Source: Bacillota bacterium (GTDB lineage Bacteria; Bacillota_A; Clostridia; DSM-8532). From it: a DNA stretch of 8,547 bases. The notes beneath the pieces are model-generated. The model was given only the letters and a program-made list of their open reading frames with translations. It was not told the DNA's origin and ran no database searches. Made by a program: the position numbers and the translations under genes. The stretch spans positions 1 to 8,547 of the forward strand of contig JAFADM010000213.1 in NCBI GenBank assembly GCA_023424865.1. Reading direction: 5' to 3'. How positions within the stretch are numbered: position 1 is the first letter of the stretch; each line of letters starts with the position of its first letter. Positions 1 through 6,449 of the stretch are shown here, in pieces.

Positions 1-31
1 GCCGGCCAACGTTTACGACTCGAAATTGTCA

Positions 32-60
32 GTCATAATTAGTATGTGGTCATAATTATG
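32..60. repeat. Pair of 10-bp direct repeats, second copy palindromic
   Basis: GTCATAATTA occurs at 32-41 and 49-58, 17 bp apart, and the second copy extends into the palindrome CATAATTATG (51-60). It lies in the 167-bp AT-rich gene-free stretch downstream of mnmM. The gene to which it might belong is off the window edge. I see no gene or convincing terminator in 1-167. Confidence 0.35.
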
Positions 61-167
61 AATCTATTATATTCCATATTATGTACAAATGCAAGAACAA
101 AAGGCGTTAAGTTTTCATCAGTTTGACCCTAAACCAGCATTCTTATAGGGTTTCATTCTGCGGTTAA

Positions 168-740
168 TTAGTCTCTTCCATTTTTTTCTATGACAATAAG
201 AATGGGCGGGCAGTTAATCTGGTTGATAAAGTGGCTTTGCAGGACGGAATAAGCCCGGCAATCAAGATTCCTAAGCCAGTCTAGCACCTCGTCTCGTTCC
301 TCAAAGCCCGAATCGCCTCCGTAATAAATGACCAGAATAACCAGCCCGTCATCCTTTATTAATTCCAGGGCGCCTTCCACAGCCTTCAGGGTGGTGGCCG
401 ACCGGGTTCCGACAGTGTGATCCCCTCCGGGCAGATAGCCCAAATTAAAAATAACCAGGCTAACCGGCTCCTTCACATAGACCTTCATATTCTGATGTCC
501 GTCAAGGATTAGGCGGCATCTGTCTTTTAAGCCCTCCCGCTCCAGCTTTTCCTGTGTTTTATCCAGAGCCTTCTGCTGGATATCAAAGGCGAAAACCCTG
601 CCATCGTCCCCCACCAGCCCTGCCAGGAAGAGTGTATCATTGCCGTTGCCCATAGTGGCATCAATGACGGCATCACCGGGCTTTACAACCTGCCGTACCA
701 GATCGTGGGCCTGATAGAGTGCTTTTTTCAGTATTCCCAT
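168..740 (-). CDS. mnmM: tRNA (mnm5s2U34) methyltransferase, MnmM/YtqB family
   Basis: This is a class I SAM-dependent methyltransferase of 190 aa, close to the usual YtqB length. The family converts 5-aminomethyl-2-thiouridine to 5-methylaminomethyl-2-thiouridine at wobble position 34 of some tRNAs, in the cytoplasm. Seen directly: the SAM-binding loop DATMGNGND (residues 27-35), an acidic strand end AFDIQQ (51-56), the family signature NLGYLPGGDH (99-108) and a C-terminal NCPPILIVIEK. The stretch that in relatives often reads YPGH...G..E is YYGGDSGFEE here (139-148), so the histidine is absent. An upstream in-frame ATG at 764 exists, but AGAAAGGA (749-756) lies 8 nt before the ATG at 740, which fixes the start. 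It is the last gene of a minus-strand group, 49 bp after the endonuclease-IV-like gene. Family assignment is firm; the exact modification step is inferred from the family. Confidence 0.88.
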   Translation of the reverse strand: MGILKKALYQAHDLVRQVVKPGDAVIDATMGNGNDTLFLAGLVGDDGRVFAFDIQQKALDKTQEKLEREGLKDRCRLILDGHQNMKVYVKEPVSLVIFNLGYLPGGDHTVGTRSATTLKAVEGALELIKDDGLVILVIYYGGDSGFEERDEVLDWLRNLDCRAYSVLQSHFINQINCPPILIVIEKNGRD

Positions 741-789
741 TTTATGAGTCCTTTCTGCATGCACTGCCGCTAAACTTTTTCAAGGGTTC

Positions 790-1605
790 TTAAACCTCTT
801 TATAGGTTCTTTTTAAAAGCAGGGCGTCCTTTTCCAGAAGAGGTCCTTCGGAAATAACGCAGCCCTTTGCGCCAAAGTCCTTAAGAGCCTTTAAGCAAGC
901 CCTGTAGTTAAAATCGCTTTCCTTAAGTGGAAGATGGCAAATCTCCCCCTTTTCATTGTACCGGATGCCGGCAATATGAATATGCATATCCAAAAGGGCG
1001 CTTCTGCCCAGCTTGTCCTCCACATACCTTAATATCCGGGCAAAATCGTCATAGCTCTTAAGGCTGCCGTTGTTCCTGGCATGAATGTGGGCAAAATCAA
1101 TGCAGAGCCTGCAGGAGGGAACTTCTGCGCACAAATGAACCAGTTCCTCCAAAGTTCCGAATTGAGTCTTTTTTCCTGTGGTTTCCAGCCGGTAATGAAT
1201 ATTTCCTGAAGGAAGCTTCTTTAAATTGGCTTTGACCTTTTCATAAGCCATTTCCGGGGAATCCTTCAAATAAAAGCCGGGATGAAAGACCAGGCTTCTG
1301 CCCTTTACCCTTTCAAGGCCATCCACAGCAGCCAGAATGCGCCCAAGGGACTGCTGCTGCTTTTCTTCATCCTGGGCATTGAGATTAATGTAGTAGGAGC
1401 CGTGGGCAGACAGATAAAAGGCCTTGTCATCCTTTGCCTTAAGAAGCTGAGGCCCGTTATTGGCGGTAACGTTTACCGTGCGCACAAATAAAAGCTCCAT
1501 GGCATCCAGGCCTGCTTCCCTCAAATAATGGATTCCCCCTGCATAATTCATGGGCTTTTTACCGCCCAAGGGCAGCCCTGATATTCCAAATAATAAGTTT
1601 TCCAT
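790..1605 (-). CDS. Endonuclease IV-like / xylose-isomerase-like TIM-barrel protein
   Basis: A 271-aa protein of the AP-endonuclease-2 (endonuclease IV/sugar isomerase) superfamily. Motifs match the Nfo metal-ligand pattern in order: SAHGSYYINL with His68, VFHPG with His108, YRLETTG with Glu141, CIDFAHIHAR with Asp170 and His173, DMHIHIAGI with His208 and His210, GEICHLPL with His224, and ISEGP with Glu253. Canonical Nfo has a D-x-H pair near the position of His224; here the residue two before it is Ile, with a Glu three before, so one metal ligand looks changed. Such variants occur in Nfo-like proteins. The protein may act on abasic DNA or on another phosphorylated substrate. The ATG at 1605 is preferred because AAGGA lies 5 nt upstream; the ATG at 1611 abuts the same site. 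It follows the lipoprotein gene by 51 bp. Fold assignment is strong; substrate is uncertain. Confidence 0.8.
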   Translation of the reverse strand: MENLLFGISGLPLGGKKPMNYAGGIHYLREAGLDAMELLFVRTVNVTANNGPQLLKAKDDKAFYLSAHGSYYINLNAQDEEKQQQSLGRILAAVDGLERVKGRSLVFHPGFYLKDSPEMAYEKVKANLKKLPSGNIHYRLETTGKKTQFGTLEELVHLCAEVPSCRLCIDFAHIHARNNGSLKSYDDFARILRYVEDKLGRSALLDMHIHIAGIRYNEKGEICHLPLKESDFNYRACLKALKDFGAKGCVISEGPLLEKDALLLKRTYKEV

Positions 1606-1656
1606 TCCCATCCTTATCGTGTTTTTATATCTTTTATCCCCAATGCTGCTTGCTCC

Positions 1657-2460
1657 TCATTGAAGAAAATCCTTAATAGCCTCCAGCCTGGCTTCGAATT
1701 CCCCGTGATCCCCCATGGCGTGAATGAGGCTGATGCTGATTCCCAGAGAATCCTTTGTAAGATAGCTGAAGGTTCCGTCCCGAATATCCTCCGGATCCGC
1801 ATTCAGGAGCCGCTGTACCCATTCCTTCACCGAAACGCCGGAAAAATAATCCCTGTAATGGGGCTCAAGCTCGGTATTAACCGGCTCAAACCCGCCTTCG
1901 GCAAAGTATTTGGCAAAAGCTTCGTCAACCCTGACCAGATCTGTAAGCCGGAGCCTTGTACCGGAAGCAAGATCCAGGTTTAGAGTATAGAAAAGGTTTA
2001 TGGGGTAGGCGGCGTCCTCCACATAGCCCAGGCCGGAAAAAATGAGGCTTAACTGCTCCTGGGTTTGCAGGGCTATTTTATAATCCACCTCCACATGAAC
2101 CTTTCCCTCCGCCCCTTCAAAATAGTCCGCCCCCTTCATGGCCTCCCTGCGGATAAGCTCATTGATTTTTGCTTCCCACGCACTGTCGGCGGACCGGTTG
2201 AATTGAGGATAGCGTATTTTAATTTCGTCCTTTTCATAAAGCCGGGATTCTGTTTCTCCCCTGCCCCCTGAGGAATCACTGGAGGGTGTTGCGTACCCAC
2301 GGGCTCCTAAGGGCTCCCCGTTATTGGAAGAGGCTTCACCAGCCTTTTCCTCCGCTTCCGGCAGTTTTTCCTCAGCCAGCCTCCCACAGCCTGAAACAGA
2401 CATTGCTGTCAATAAAACCATTAGTCCAACAAACAGTATGCTCAATGCTTTTTTAGTCAT
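1657..2460 (-). CDS. Lipoprotein with DUF4163/DUF3298-like (RsiV/PdaC-type) domain
   Basis: A predicted secreted lipoprotein of 267 aa. The N-terminus has a TKK basic end, a hydrophobic segment (about residues 6-21) and a lipobox VSGC with the lipid-accepting Cys at 25. A low-complexity Glu/Ser/Gly linker (about 26-75) leads to a globular domain from IKIRYPQF (80-87) to the C-terminus. FSGLGYVEDAAYPINLFYT (about 141-159), followed by an LDLASGTRLRLTDLV strand, is typical of DUF4163/DUF3298 domains of clostridial cell-envelope proteins, including the extracellular part of the anti-sigma factor RsiV and the N-terminal part of PdaC. No catalytic domain follows. The reading frame stays open to an ATG at 2643, but that would bury the signal peptide; AAGGGA lies 10 nt before the ATG at 2460. 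It probably binds a cell-wall or extracellular ligand, which is inference. Confidence 0.75.
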   Translation of the reverse strand: MTKKALSILFVGLMVLLTAMSVSGCGRLAEEKLPEAEEKAGEASSNNGEPLGARGYATPSSDSSGGRGETESRLYEKDEIKIRYPQFNRSADSAWEAKINELIRREAMKGADYFEGAEGKVHVEVDYKIALQTQEQLSLIFSGLGYVEDAAYPINLFYTLNLDLASGTRLRLTDLVRVDEAFAKYFAEGGFEPVNTELEPHYRDYFSGVSVKEWVQRLLNADPEDIRDGTFSYLTKDSLGISISLIHAMGDHGEFEARLEAIKDFLQ

Positions 2461-2673
2461 CCCGATAAATTCCCTTCCGTCCGCTCTCTTCCGGAATGCT
2501 TTGCCCCGCACCGAAAGAGACTTTTTGGTTCTTAATATATCCGGGATCTCAGGTTTTAGCGATTTTATTTTTGCAATACCCCCGGGCATAGTCATAAATA
2601 CCCTGAAGACCGAAAATTCCCACCGGACATCAGCTCTTTTCATACTAGCAGGTCTTTGCGTTGATGCCTTTTT

Positions 2674-2702
2674 ATTATAAGGATTGTTTCATTGTCCGGC
2701 AA
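2674..2702 (-). promoter_or_regulatory. Candidate sigma-A promoter of the lipoprotein gene group
   Basis: On the minus strand, TTGCCG (2697-2702) and a perfect TATAAT (2674-2679) are separated by exactly 17 bp. Transcription would start near 2667, giving a leader of about 207 nt before the ATG at 2460. The -35 box matches only the TTG of the consensus, so strength is uncertain. No convincing terminator is seen between the end of pncB (2715) and this promoter, so read-through from pncB is also possible. Confidence 0.5.
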
Positions 2703-2714
2703 CCCGGGCTATTC

Positions 2715-4157
2715 CTATATACCGTAGCCTTTAAGTAATCCCGCTTTGAGATCCCAAAGGGGCTGGGACAGATCCACATAATAGCGGTGCGGGTTTTCAA
2801 GGCGCTTCACCTCATCCCAGAGGGTGTCCACCTGTTCCCGGCAGTAATTACGTATGGCTTCAAGACCGGGATTTTCATAAACCACTTTTCCCTTTTCCAA
2901 TAGCAGGATCTGGAGCTTTTTGGCATGGAAATTTTCCACTCTTTTTCTTTTCCAGGTGTGTTCGGGATCAAAAAGCTCATAGGGAGTGTTCTCGTCTATT
3001 ACCTCGTCCCTCAGGGTTATAACATCCGCTATGGCCTTGCCTGAAACCTTGTCATAGAGGCGCCAGACATTTTTAAATCCAGGGTTGGTAATTTTCCCTA
3101 CATTCTCGCTAATCTTTATTTTAGGCTCCAGCCTCCCGTCCTCTTCCAGTGCAACCAGCTTGTAAACACCGCCAAAAACCGGCTCCGAACGGGAGGTGAT
3201 GAGGCGTTCTCCCACTCCGAATAAATCCACCTTTGCCCCTTGCAGCAGAATATCACGAATAATGTATTCGTCCAGAGAATTGGACGCAACAATTTTGCAG
3301 TCGGGAAAGCCTGCCTCATCCAGCATTTTTCGGGCCTCCCTGGACAAATAAGTAATATCTCCGCTGTCAATACGTATGCCCGACGGTCGATAGCCCTTTG
3401 GCACCAGCTCCTCGTTAAAAATCTCAATGGCATTGGGAACACCGGACTTTAGAACATTATAGGTATCCACAAGCAGAGTGCAGTTTTTGGGATAGGTGCG
3501 GGCATAGGCCCGAAACGCTTCCTTTTCAGCAGGAAACATCTGAATCCAGCTATGAGCCATGGTTCCGCTTATAGGAATGCCGAAATCCCGCTCCGACAGC
3601 GTGCAGGCTGTTCCCACACAGCCTGCGATATAAGCTGCCCTGGCTCCGTAAACTGCGCCGTCTCCACCCTGCGCCCGCCGTGAACCAAACTCCATCACCC
3701 CTCGCCCATCCGCCGCCCGGACAATACGGTTGGCCTTGGTGGCAATAAGGCTCTGGTGGTTGAGAGTTAAAAGTACCATGGTTTCAATAAATTGAGCCTC
3801 AATCACCGGCCCCCTTACCGTAAGAATGGGCTCACCCGGGAAAATGGGTGTTCCTTCCGGGATGGCCCAGACATCGCAGGTAAATCTAAAATTTCTGAGA
3901 TAATTCAGAAAAGCTTCACTGAAAAGGCCTTTGGATTTAAGAAAGGCCAGATCTCTTTCCTCAAAGCGGAGATTTTTCAAATAATCCACAAGCTGTTCCA
4001 CACCGGCCATAATGGCAAAGCCCCCTTTATCCGGAAGACTTCTGAAAAACATATCAAAATAGGCTATTTTGTCCTTCATGCCGTTTTCAAAATAACCGTT
4101 GGCCATGGTCAGCTCGTAAAAATCCGTAAGTAATGTCAAATTGTTTTTATCCGTCAT
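2715..4157 (-). CDS. pncB: Nicotinate phosphoribosyltransferase
   Basis: A 480-aa cytoplasmic enzyme of the NAPRTase family that makes nicotinate mononucleotide from nicotinate and PRPP with ATP hydrolysis, the committed step of the Preiss-Handler route. Seen directly: N-terminal LLTDFYELTMANGYF (9-23), FGSRRAQGGDGA (157-168), GTMAHSWIQMF (198-208) with His202 at the place of the phosphorylated catalytic histidine, LVDTYN (229-234), RIDSGD (262-267) at the PRPP/ribose phosphate site, and FGVGERLITS (313-322). The length is normal for the Gram-positive type. A purine-rich AGGAAAGGA lies about 13 nt before the ATG and a GAGG only 2 nt before it, so the ribosome binding site is not ideal. It is the last gene of nrtR-pncA-pncB, 63 bp after pncA, which supplies its substrate. 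Confidence 0.96.
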   Translation of the reverse strand: MTDKNNLTLLTDFYELTMANGYFENGMKDKIAYFDMFFRSLPDKGGFAIMAGVEQLVDYLKNLRFEERDLAFLKSKGLFSEAFLNYLRNFRFTCDVWAIPEGTPIFPGEPILTVRGPVIEAQFIETMVLLTLNHQSLIATKANRIVRAADGRGVMEFGSRRAQGGDGAVYGARAAYIAGCVGTACTLSERDFGIPISGTMAHSWIQMFPAEKEAFRAYARTYPKNCTLLVDTYNVLKSGVPNAIEIFNEELVPKGYRPSGIRIDSGDITYLSREARKMLDEAGFPDCKIVASNSLDEYIIRDILLQGAKVDLFGVGERLITSRSEPVFGGVYKLVALEEDGRLEPKIKISENVGKITNPGFKNVWRLYDKVSGKAIADVITLRDEVIDENTPYELFDPEHTWKRKRVENFHAKKLQILLLEKGKVVYENPGLEAIRNYCREQVDTLWDEVKRLENPHRYYVDLSQPLWDLKAGLLKGYGI

Positions 4158-4220
4158 AGCCTCTAAACCGTCCTTTCCTGTTTCTAAAAATCGCCTGTTA
4201 AAACTATAAGCCTGGTGTCC

Positions 4221-4892
4221 CTACTTTATATTCCTAACTACCTCCACACCATTGATTATCATGGTGTAAAGTGCCGAAAGATGCATAAAATCGCCGTCAT
4301 GGAGATCAAAGTCATAGGTGTCCACCAATGTTTCGGGCACGATCACCCGAACTCTTTTATTCTGGCGATTAAACCACGCCTTCAGCGCCGTGGCAAGCTG
4401 CACCACACAAATATCGGTACAGTCACCGGCAAGAATAAAGTTTTCTATTTGAGAGTGACTCATTAGCCATATCCTGAAGTCTTCCTCAAAAAAGCCGTTG
4501 GTGGAATTCTTTGGGATGAGCTGGTAACCCCCAGCCTTTTTAATTTCATCCACAAGCTCCGATTCCTCTGTGCCTTCGAGGCAGTGAGGCGGATAGGCCT
4601 CGAACTCCGGCGAGGCCAGGGTATGGTTATCGGCAAAAGCGACAACAGGCACTTTCATTCCACTCAGCCGTGCCATAAGCTCTGTGATACCGGGTATTAA
4701 AGCCTCGATTCGCGGGCTTTGAAGAGCTCCCTCCCTGGCAAAGCCATTGGTCATATCGATGACAATAAGCGCTGTCTGTTCGGCCCCAAGAGTATTGAGC
4801 TCCAAATCCGGAAGGCTCTTCACTTTATCAAAAAGCTTAGCCAGAGTTTCTTCACTTTTCTTTAAAAAGGCTCCTTTATTATTCCAATCCAT
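4221..4892 (-). CDS. pncA: Nicotinamidase (isochorismatase-like cysteine hydrolase)
   Basis: A 223-aa cytoplasmic hydrolase converting nicotinamide to nicotinate and ammonia, feeding PncB. The catalytic triad of the family is visible: Asp46 in LIVIDMTNGF, Lys128 in IPKNSTNGF, and nucleophile Cys162 in AGDCTDICVVQ, including the usual cis-peptide region before it. The metal site is also plausible: Asp88-x-His90 in FADNHT and His103 in PPHC, followed by LEGTEE as in true nicotinamidases. An N-terminal extension of about 40 residues precedes the core. AAAGGAG (4902-4908) lies 9 nt before the ATG. The gene sits 45 bp after nrtR and 63 bp before pncB, and this context makes nicotinamidase much more likely than isochorismatase. 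Confidence 0.92.
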   Translation of the reverse strand: MDWNNKGAFLKKSEETLAKLFDKVKSLPDLELNTLGAEQTALIVIDMTNGFAREGALQSPRIEALIPGITELMARLSGMKVPVVAFADNHTLASPEFEAYPPHCLEGTEESELVDEIKKAGGYQLIPKNSTNGFFEEDFRIWLMSHSQIENFILAGDCTDICVVQLATALKAWFNRQNKRVRVIVPETLVDTYDFDLHDGDFMHLSALYTMIINGVEVVRNIK

Positions 4893-4937
4893 AATCTCAT
4901 TCTCCTTTACATAAAATGTTCATGTTTTTATCGTATC

Positions 4938-5828
4938 CTATTCTTCCCAGGGATCCGCATTAAAACGAAAAAGCTTTGACGGGCGATGCCCCGCATCCTT
5001 ACGGTATTGATTTGTTTCCGTCACCCGATCCTGAATTTTTCTTCTGAAATTCGCTTTTAAAAGCTCCTTTCCCAAGATAACCTCATAAACCTGCTGTAGC
5101 TCGGTAAGTGTAAACAGCTCGGGCATAAGGTAAAAGCCCACGGGAGTGTATTCAATTTTGCTTCGCAGCCTTTCCAGGCCGTACTCAATCATTTCCCCAT
5201 GATCAAAGGCTATGCCTTCGCCCTCGATCACTTCTCTATAGGTTTTAATACTGCGCTCCGTTTTTTCTGTAACCTTGCGGATAACCGCCTGCAGTGTGTC
5301 TTCTCCTCCGGTAAGCCTGAGCATATACAGGCTTTCATGACGATAGCCCGTTTCCGTCTCCGTTCGCTGCTCTCTGAAAAGCTTTAAGCTTACAGTAAAC
5401 CACCTGGCATCCTCTGCATCGTCATTGGCCCTGATATCAAGAGCAGAGCTGTCCACCAGAGACATATAGGATACACTGATTACCCGGGTCCGCGGATCTC
5501 TTCCCACTTCTCCCCAGGAAAAAAGCTGCTCTAAATAAATATTATCCACATTTGTTTCCTCTTTAAGCTCTCTTAACGCCGCTTTATCAAGATTTTCATC
5601 CATTTTGACAAAACCTCCGGGCAAAGCCCATTTTCCCAGGTGCGGGTGTTCTCCTCTTTTCACCAGAAGCAAGCGCAGTTCTTTTTCCGGAAGCTTCCTG
5701 TAATTATCGGCAGGTCCGTCGGTTACAGTAAAAACCAGGATGTCCACGGATACGGAAGGCCGCTCGTAACAGCTTGCATCATAGTTTGTTAAAAATTCAT
5801 CTTCGGTCTGTCCTTTTTTATTAAACAT
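4938..5828 (-). CDS. nrtR: NrtR: Nudix-fused transcriptional regulator of NAD metabolism
   Basis: A 296-aa two-domain regulator. The N-terminal Nudix domain (about 25-155) holds the box from Gly72 to Val94, GGFVKMDENL continuing into RELKEETNV; all four signature glutamates are present (Glu78, 87, 90, 91), with Asn in place of the final Gly. The C-terminal winged helix (about 208-290) has the NrtR pattern: AFDHGEMI, LRSKIEYTPVGFYLMPELFT, LTELQQVYEVILGK, NFRRKI and GHRPSKLFRF. In characterised family members the Nudix domain senses ADP-ribose or related nucleotides and releases a repressor from NAD-synthesis promoters. Here it heads the pncA-pncB operon, so autoregulation is expected. The start is the ATG at 5828: AAGGAG (5837-5842) lies 8 nt upstream, and the in-frame GTG further upstream overlaps that site. 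Confidence 0.93.
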   Translation of the reverse strand: MFNKKGQTEDEFLTNYDASCYERPSVSVDILVFTVTDGPADNYRKLPEKELRLLLVKRGEHPHLGKWALPGGFVKMDENLDKAALRELKEETNVDNIYLEQLFSWGEVGRDPRTRVISVSYMSLVDSSALDIRANDDAEDARWFTVSLKLFREQRTETETGYRHESLYMLRLTGGEDTLQAVIRKVTEKTERSIKTYREVIEGEGIAFDHGEMIEYGLERLRSKIEYTPVGFYLMPELFTLTELQQVYEVILGKELLKANFRRKIQDRVTETNQYRKDAGHRPSKLFRFNADPWEE

Positions 5829-5836
5829 GGGCTCCA

Positions 5837-5842
5837 CTCCTT
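5837..5842 (-). promoter_or_regulatory. Ribosome binding site deciding the nrtR start
   Basis: AAGGAG on the minus strand, 8 nt before the ATG at 5828. A GTG in the same frame at 5835-5837 overlaps this site, which rules it out as the usual start. Confidence 0.8.
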
Positions 5843-5848
5843 ATGTAT

Positions 5849-5885
5849 TTTGTTATTTCCTTTTTGTTATTAACTATTTGTTATT
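5849..5885. repeat. Three 9-bp direct repeats at exact 14-bp spacing in the nrtR leader
   Basis: TTTGTTATT occurs at 5849-5857, 5863-5871 and 5877-5885 on the plus strand (AATAACAAA on the nrtR strand). The copies begin exactly 14 bp apart. They lie between the nrtR -10 box and its ribosome binding site, and the third overlaps the near-palindrome at 5880-5902. The arrangement suggests a reiterated half-site for a DNA-binding protein, NrtR being the obvious candidate, or a tandem duplication of a 14-bp unit. The sequence is AT-rich, so chance is less remote than the length suggests, but the exact phasing is notable. Confidence 0.7.
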
Positions 5886-5902
5886 ATTATAATATTACTA
5901 AC
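5880..5902. promoter_or_regulatory. AT-rich near-palindrome over the nrtR -10 box, candidate NrtR operator
   Basis: A 23-bp segment has outer arms GTTA (5880-5883) and TAAC (5899-5902), and 9 of its 11 base pairs around a central base are symmetric. It covers the entire -10 box (5889-5894), so a bound protein would block transcription. NrtR proteins bind palindromes of about this size near their own promoters; that this one is NrtR's site is inference. Confidence 0.5.
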
Positions 5903-5917
5903 TGTTTTCTCTGTCAA
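5889..5917 (-). promoter_or_regulatory. Sigma-A-type promoter of nrtR-pncA-pncB
   Basis: On the minus strand a perfect -35 TTGACA (5912-5917) is followed after exactly 17 bp by TATTAT (5889-5894), which matches the -10 consensus at five of six positions. Transcription should start near 5882, giving a leader of about 54 nt to the ATG at 5828. This is the best promoter in the window. Confidence 0.8.
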
Positions 5918-5974
5918 GTCCATACACGAAACAAGTGAGCCAAAATAAAAAAAGAACAAATAAGCAATTATTAT

Positions 5975-6004
5975 AGAAACAAGACAGACTGATGTCCTGT
6001 TTCT
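5975..6004. promoter_or_regulatory. 30-bp imperfect palindrome upstream of the PNPOx-like gene
   Basis: Arms AGAAACAAGACA (5975-5986) and TGTCCTGTTTCT (5993-6004) are complementary at 11 of 12 positions around a 6-bp centre (5987-5992). There is no T run after it, so it is not a typical terminator. It lies 31 bp before the ATG at 6036 and just downstream of AT-rich DNA with -10-like TATTAT/TATAGA sequences around 5969-5977, for which no good -35 is visible. An operator for the plus-strand genes is the simplest reading; an RNA hairpin in their leader is the alternative. Confidence 0.5.
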
Positions 6005-6035
6005 CCGCTATACTTTGATGCAGGAGGTAATGCTT

Positions 6036-6449
6036 ATGGAAATTGTTTTAAAGGCGGGCAGCCTGCTTGAGCGGACTCATGAAATTATTCTTACTTCAAC
6101 AAGCAGGGAGGGTTACCCAAGACCCTGCGTGGTAACCAAATGCAAGTCAGAAGGCATAAGGCGGTTTTGGGTGGCAACCGGCTCAAATTCGGTAAAGGTC
6201 CGGCATTTCATGGAAAATCCTAAAGCCGGGGCCTGCTTTTATCAAAATGGCCACAGTGTCACATTGACAGGGAAGGTAAAGCTTCAGAAAAATCCTGACA
6301 TTAAAGCTCAAATGTGGGTGGATTGGTTTATAAACCATTTTCCCGGAGGTGTGGAGGATCCTAATTACTGTTTGCTGGAATTTACAACAGAAGAAGCCAT
6401 CCTGTGGATTGACAGTGAGTTTATAACAGTGGGGAGGGAACTCCTTTGA
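6036..6449 (+). CDS. PNPOx-like flavin-binding split-barrel protein
   Basis: A 137-aa protein of the pyridoxamine-5'-phosphate-oxidase-like / general stress protein 26 superfamily, which folds as an FMN-binding split barrel, usually as a dimer. Seen: an N-terminal helix (MEIVLKAGSLLERTHEI), strand pairs through GYPRPCVVTKCK (27-38), FWVATGSNSVKVRHFMENPKAG (from residue 44), where the phosphate of a flavin often binds, then ACFYQNGHSVTLTGKVKL (67-84) and a C-terminal LEFTTEEAILWID. It is too short to be a true PdxH. The substrate is not predictable; relatives bind FMN, F420 or heme. The start at 6036 follows AGGAGG (6022-6027) by 8 nt; in-frame starts at 6015, 6018 and 6030 lie before or within 3 nt of that site. 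The stop overlaps the start of the next gene. Confidence 0.8.
   Translation: MEIVLKAGSLLERTHEIILTSTSREGYPRPCVVTKCKSEGIRRFWVATGSNSVKVRHFMENPKAGACFYQNGHSVTLTGKVKLQKNPDIKAQMWVDWFINHFPGGVEDPNYCLLEFTTEEAILWIDSEFITVGRELL

Noticed and set aside
126..151. ACCCTA/TAGGGT hairpin downstream of mnmM as a terminator
   Set aside because: Only 6 bp with a 14-nt loop and no U-tract on the minus strand.
1282..1491. Plus-strand open frame opposite the endonuclease-IV-like gene, and similar antisense frames opposite pncB, pncA, nrtR and spo0A
   Set aside because: Antisense shadows of well-supported genes, with no recognisable domain and no good ribosome binding site noted.
2461..2512. Resemblance of the lipoprotein leader to a c-di-GMP-I riboswitch (GGCAAA ... 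GGACGGAA)
   Set aside because: Only two short motif-like pieces match, the second P-stem and tetraloop-receptor parts are missing, and the piece runs straight into the start codon with no room for an expression platform.
2461..2643. In-frame extension of the lipoprotein to an ATG at 2643
   Set aside because: It would place the signal peptide and lipobox 62-86 residues inside the protein. The extension is basic and featureless, and AAGGGA 10 nt before 2460 supports the shorter start.
6009..6014. TATACT as -10 box for the PNPOx-like gene
   Set aside because: Transcription would start at or within the ribosome binding site at 6022-6027, and no -35 is present at 16-18 bp.
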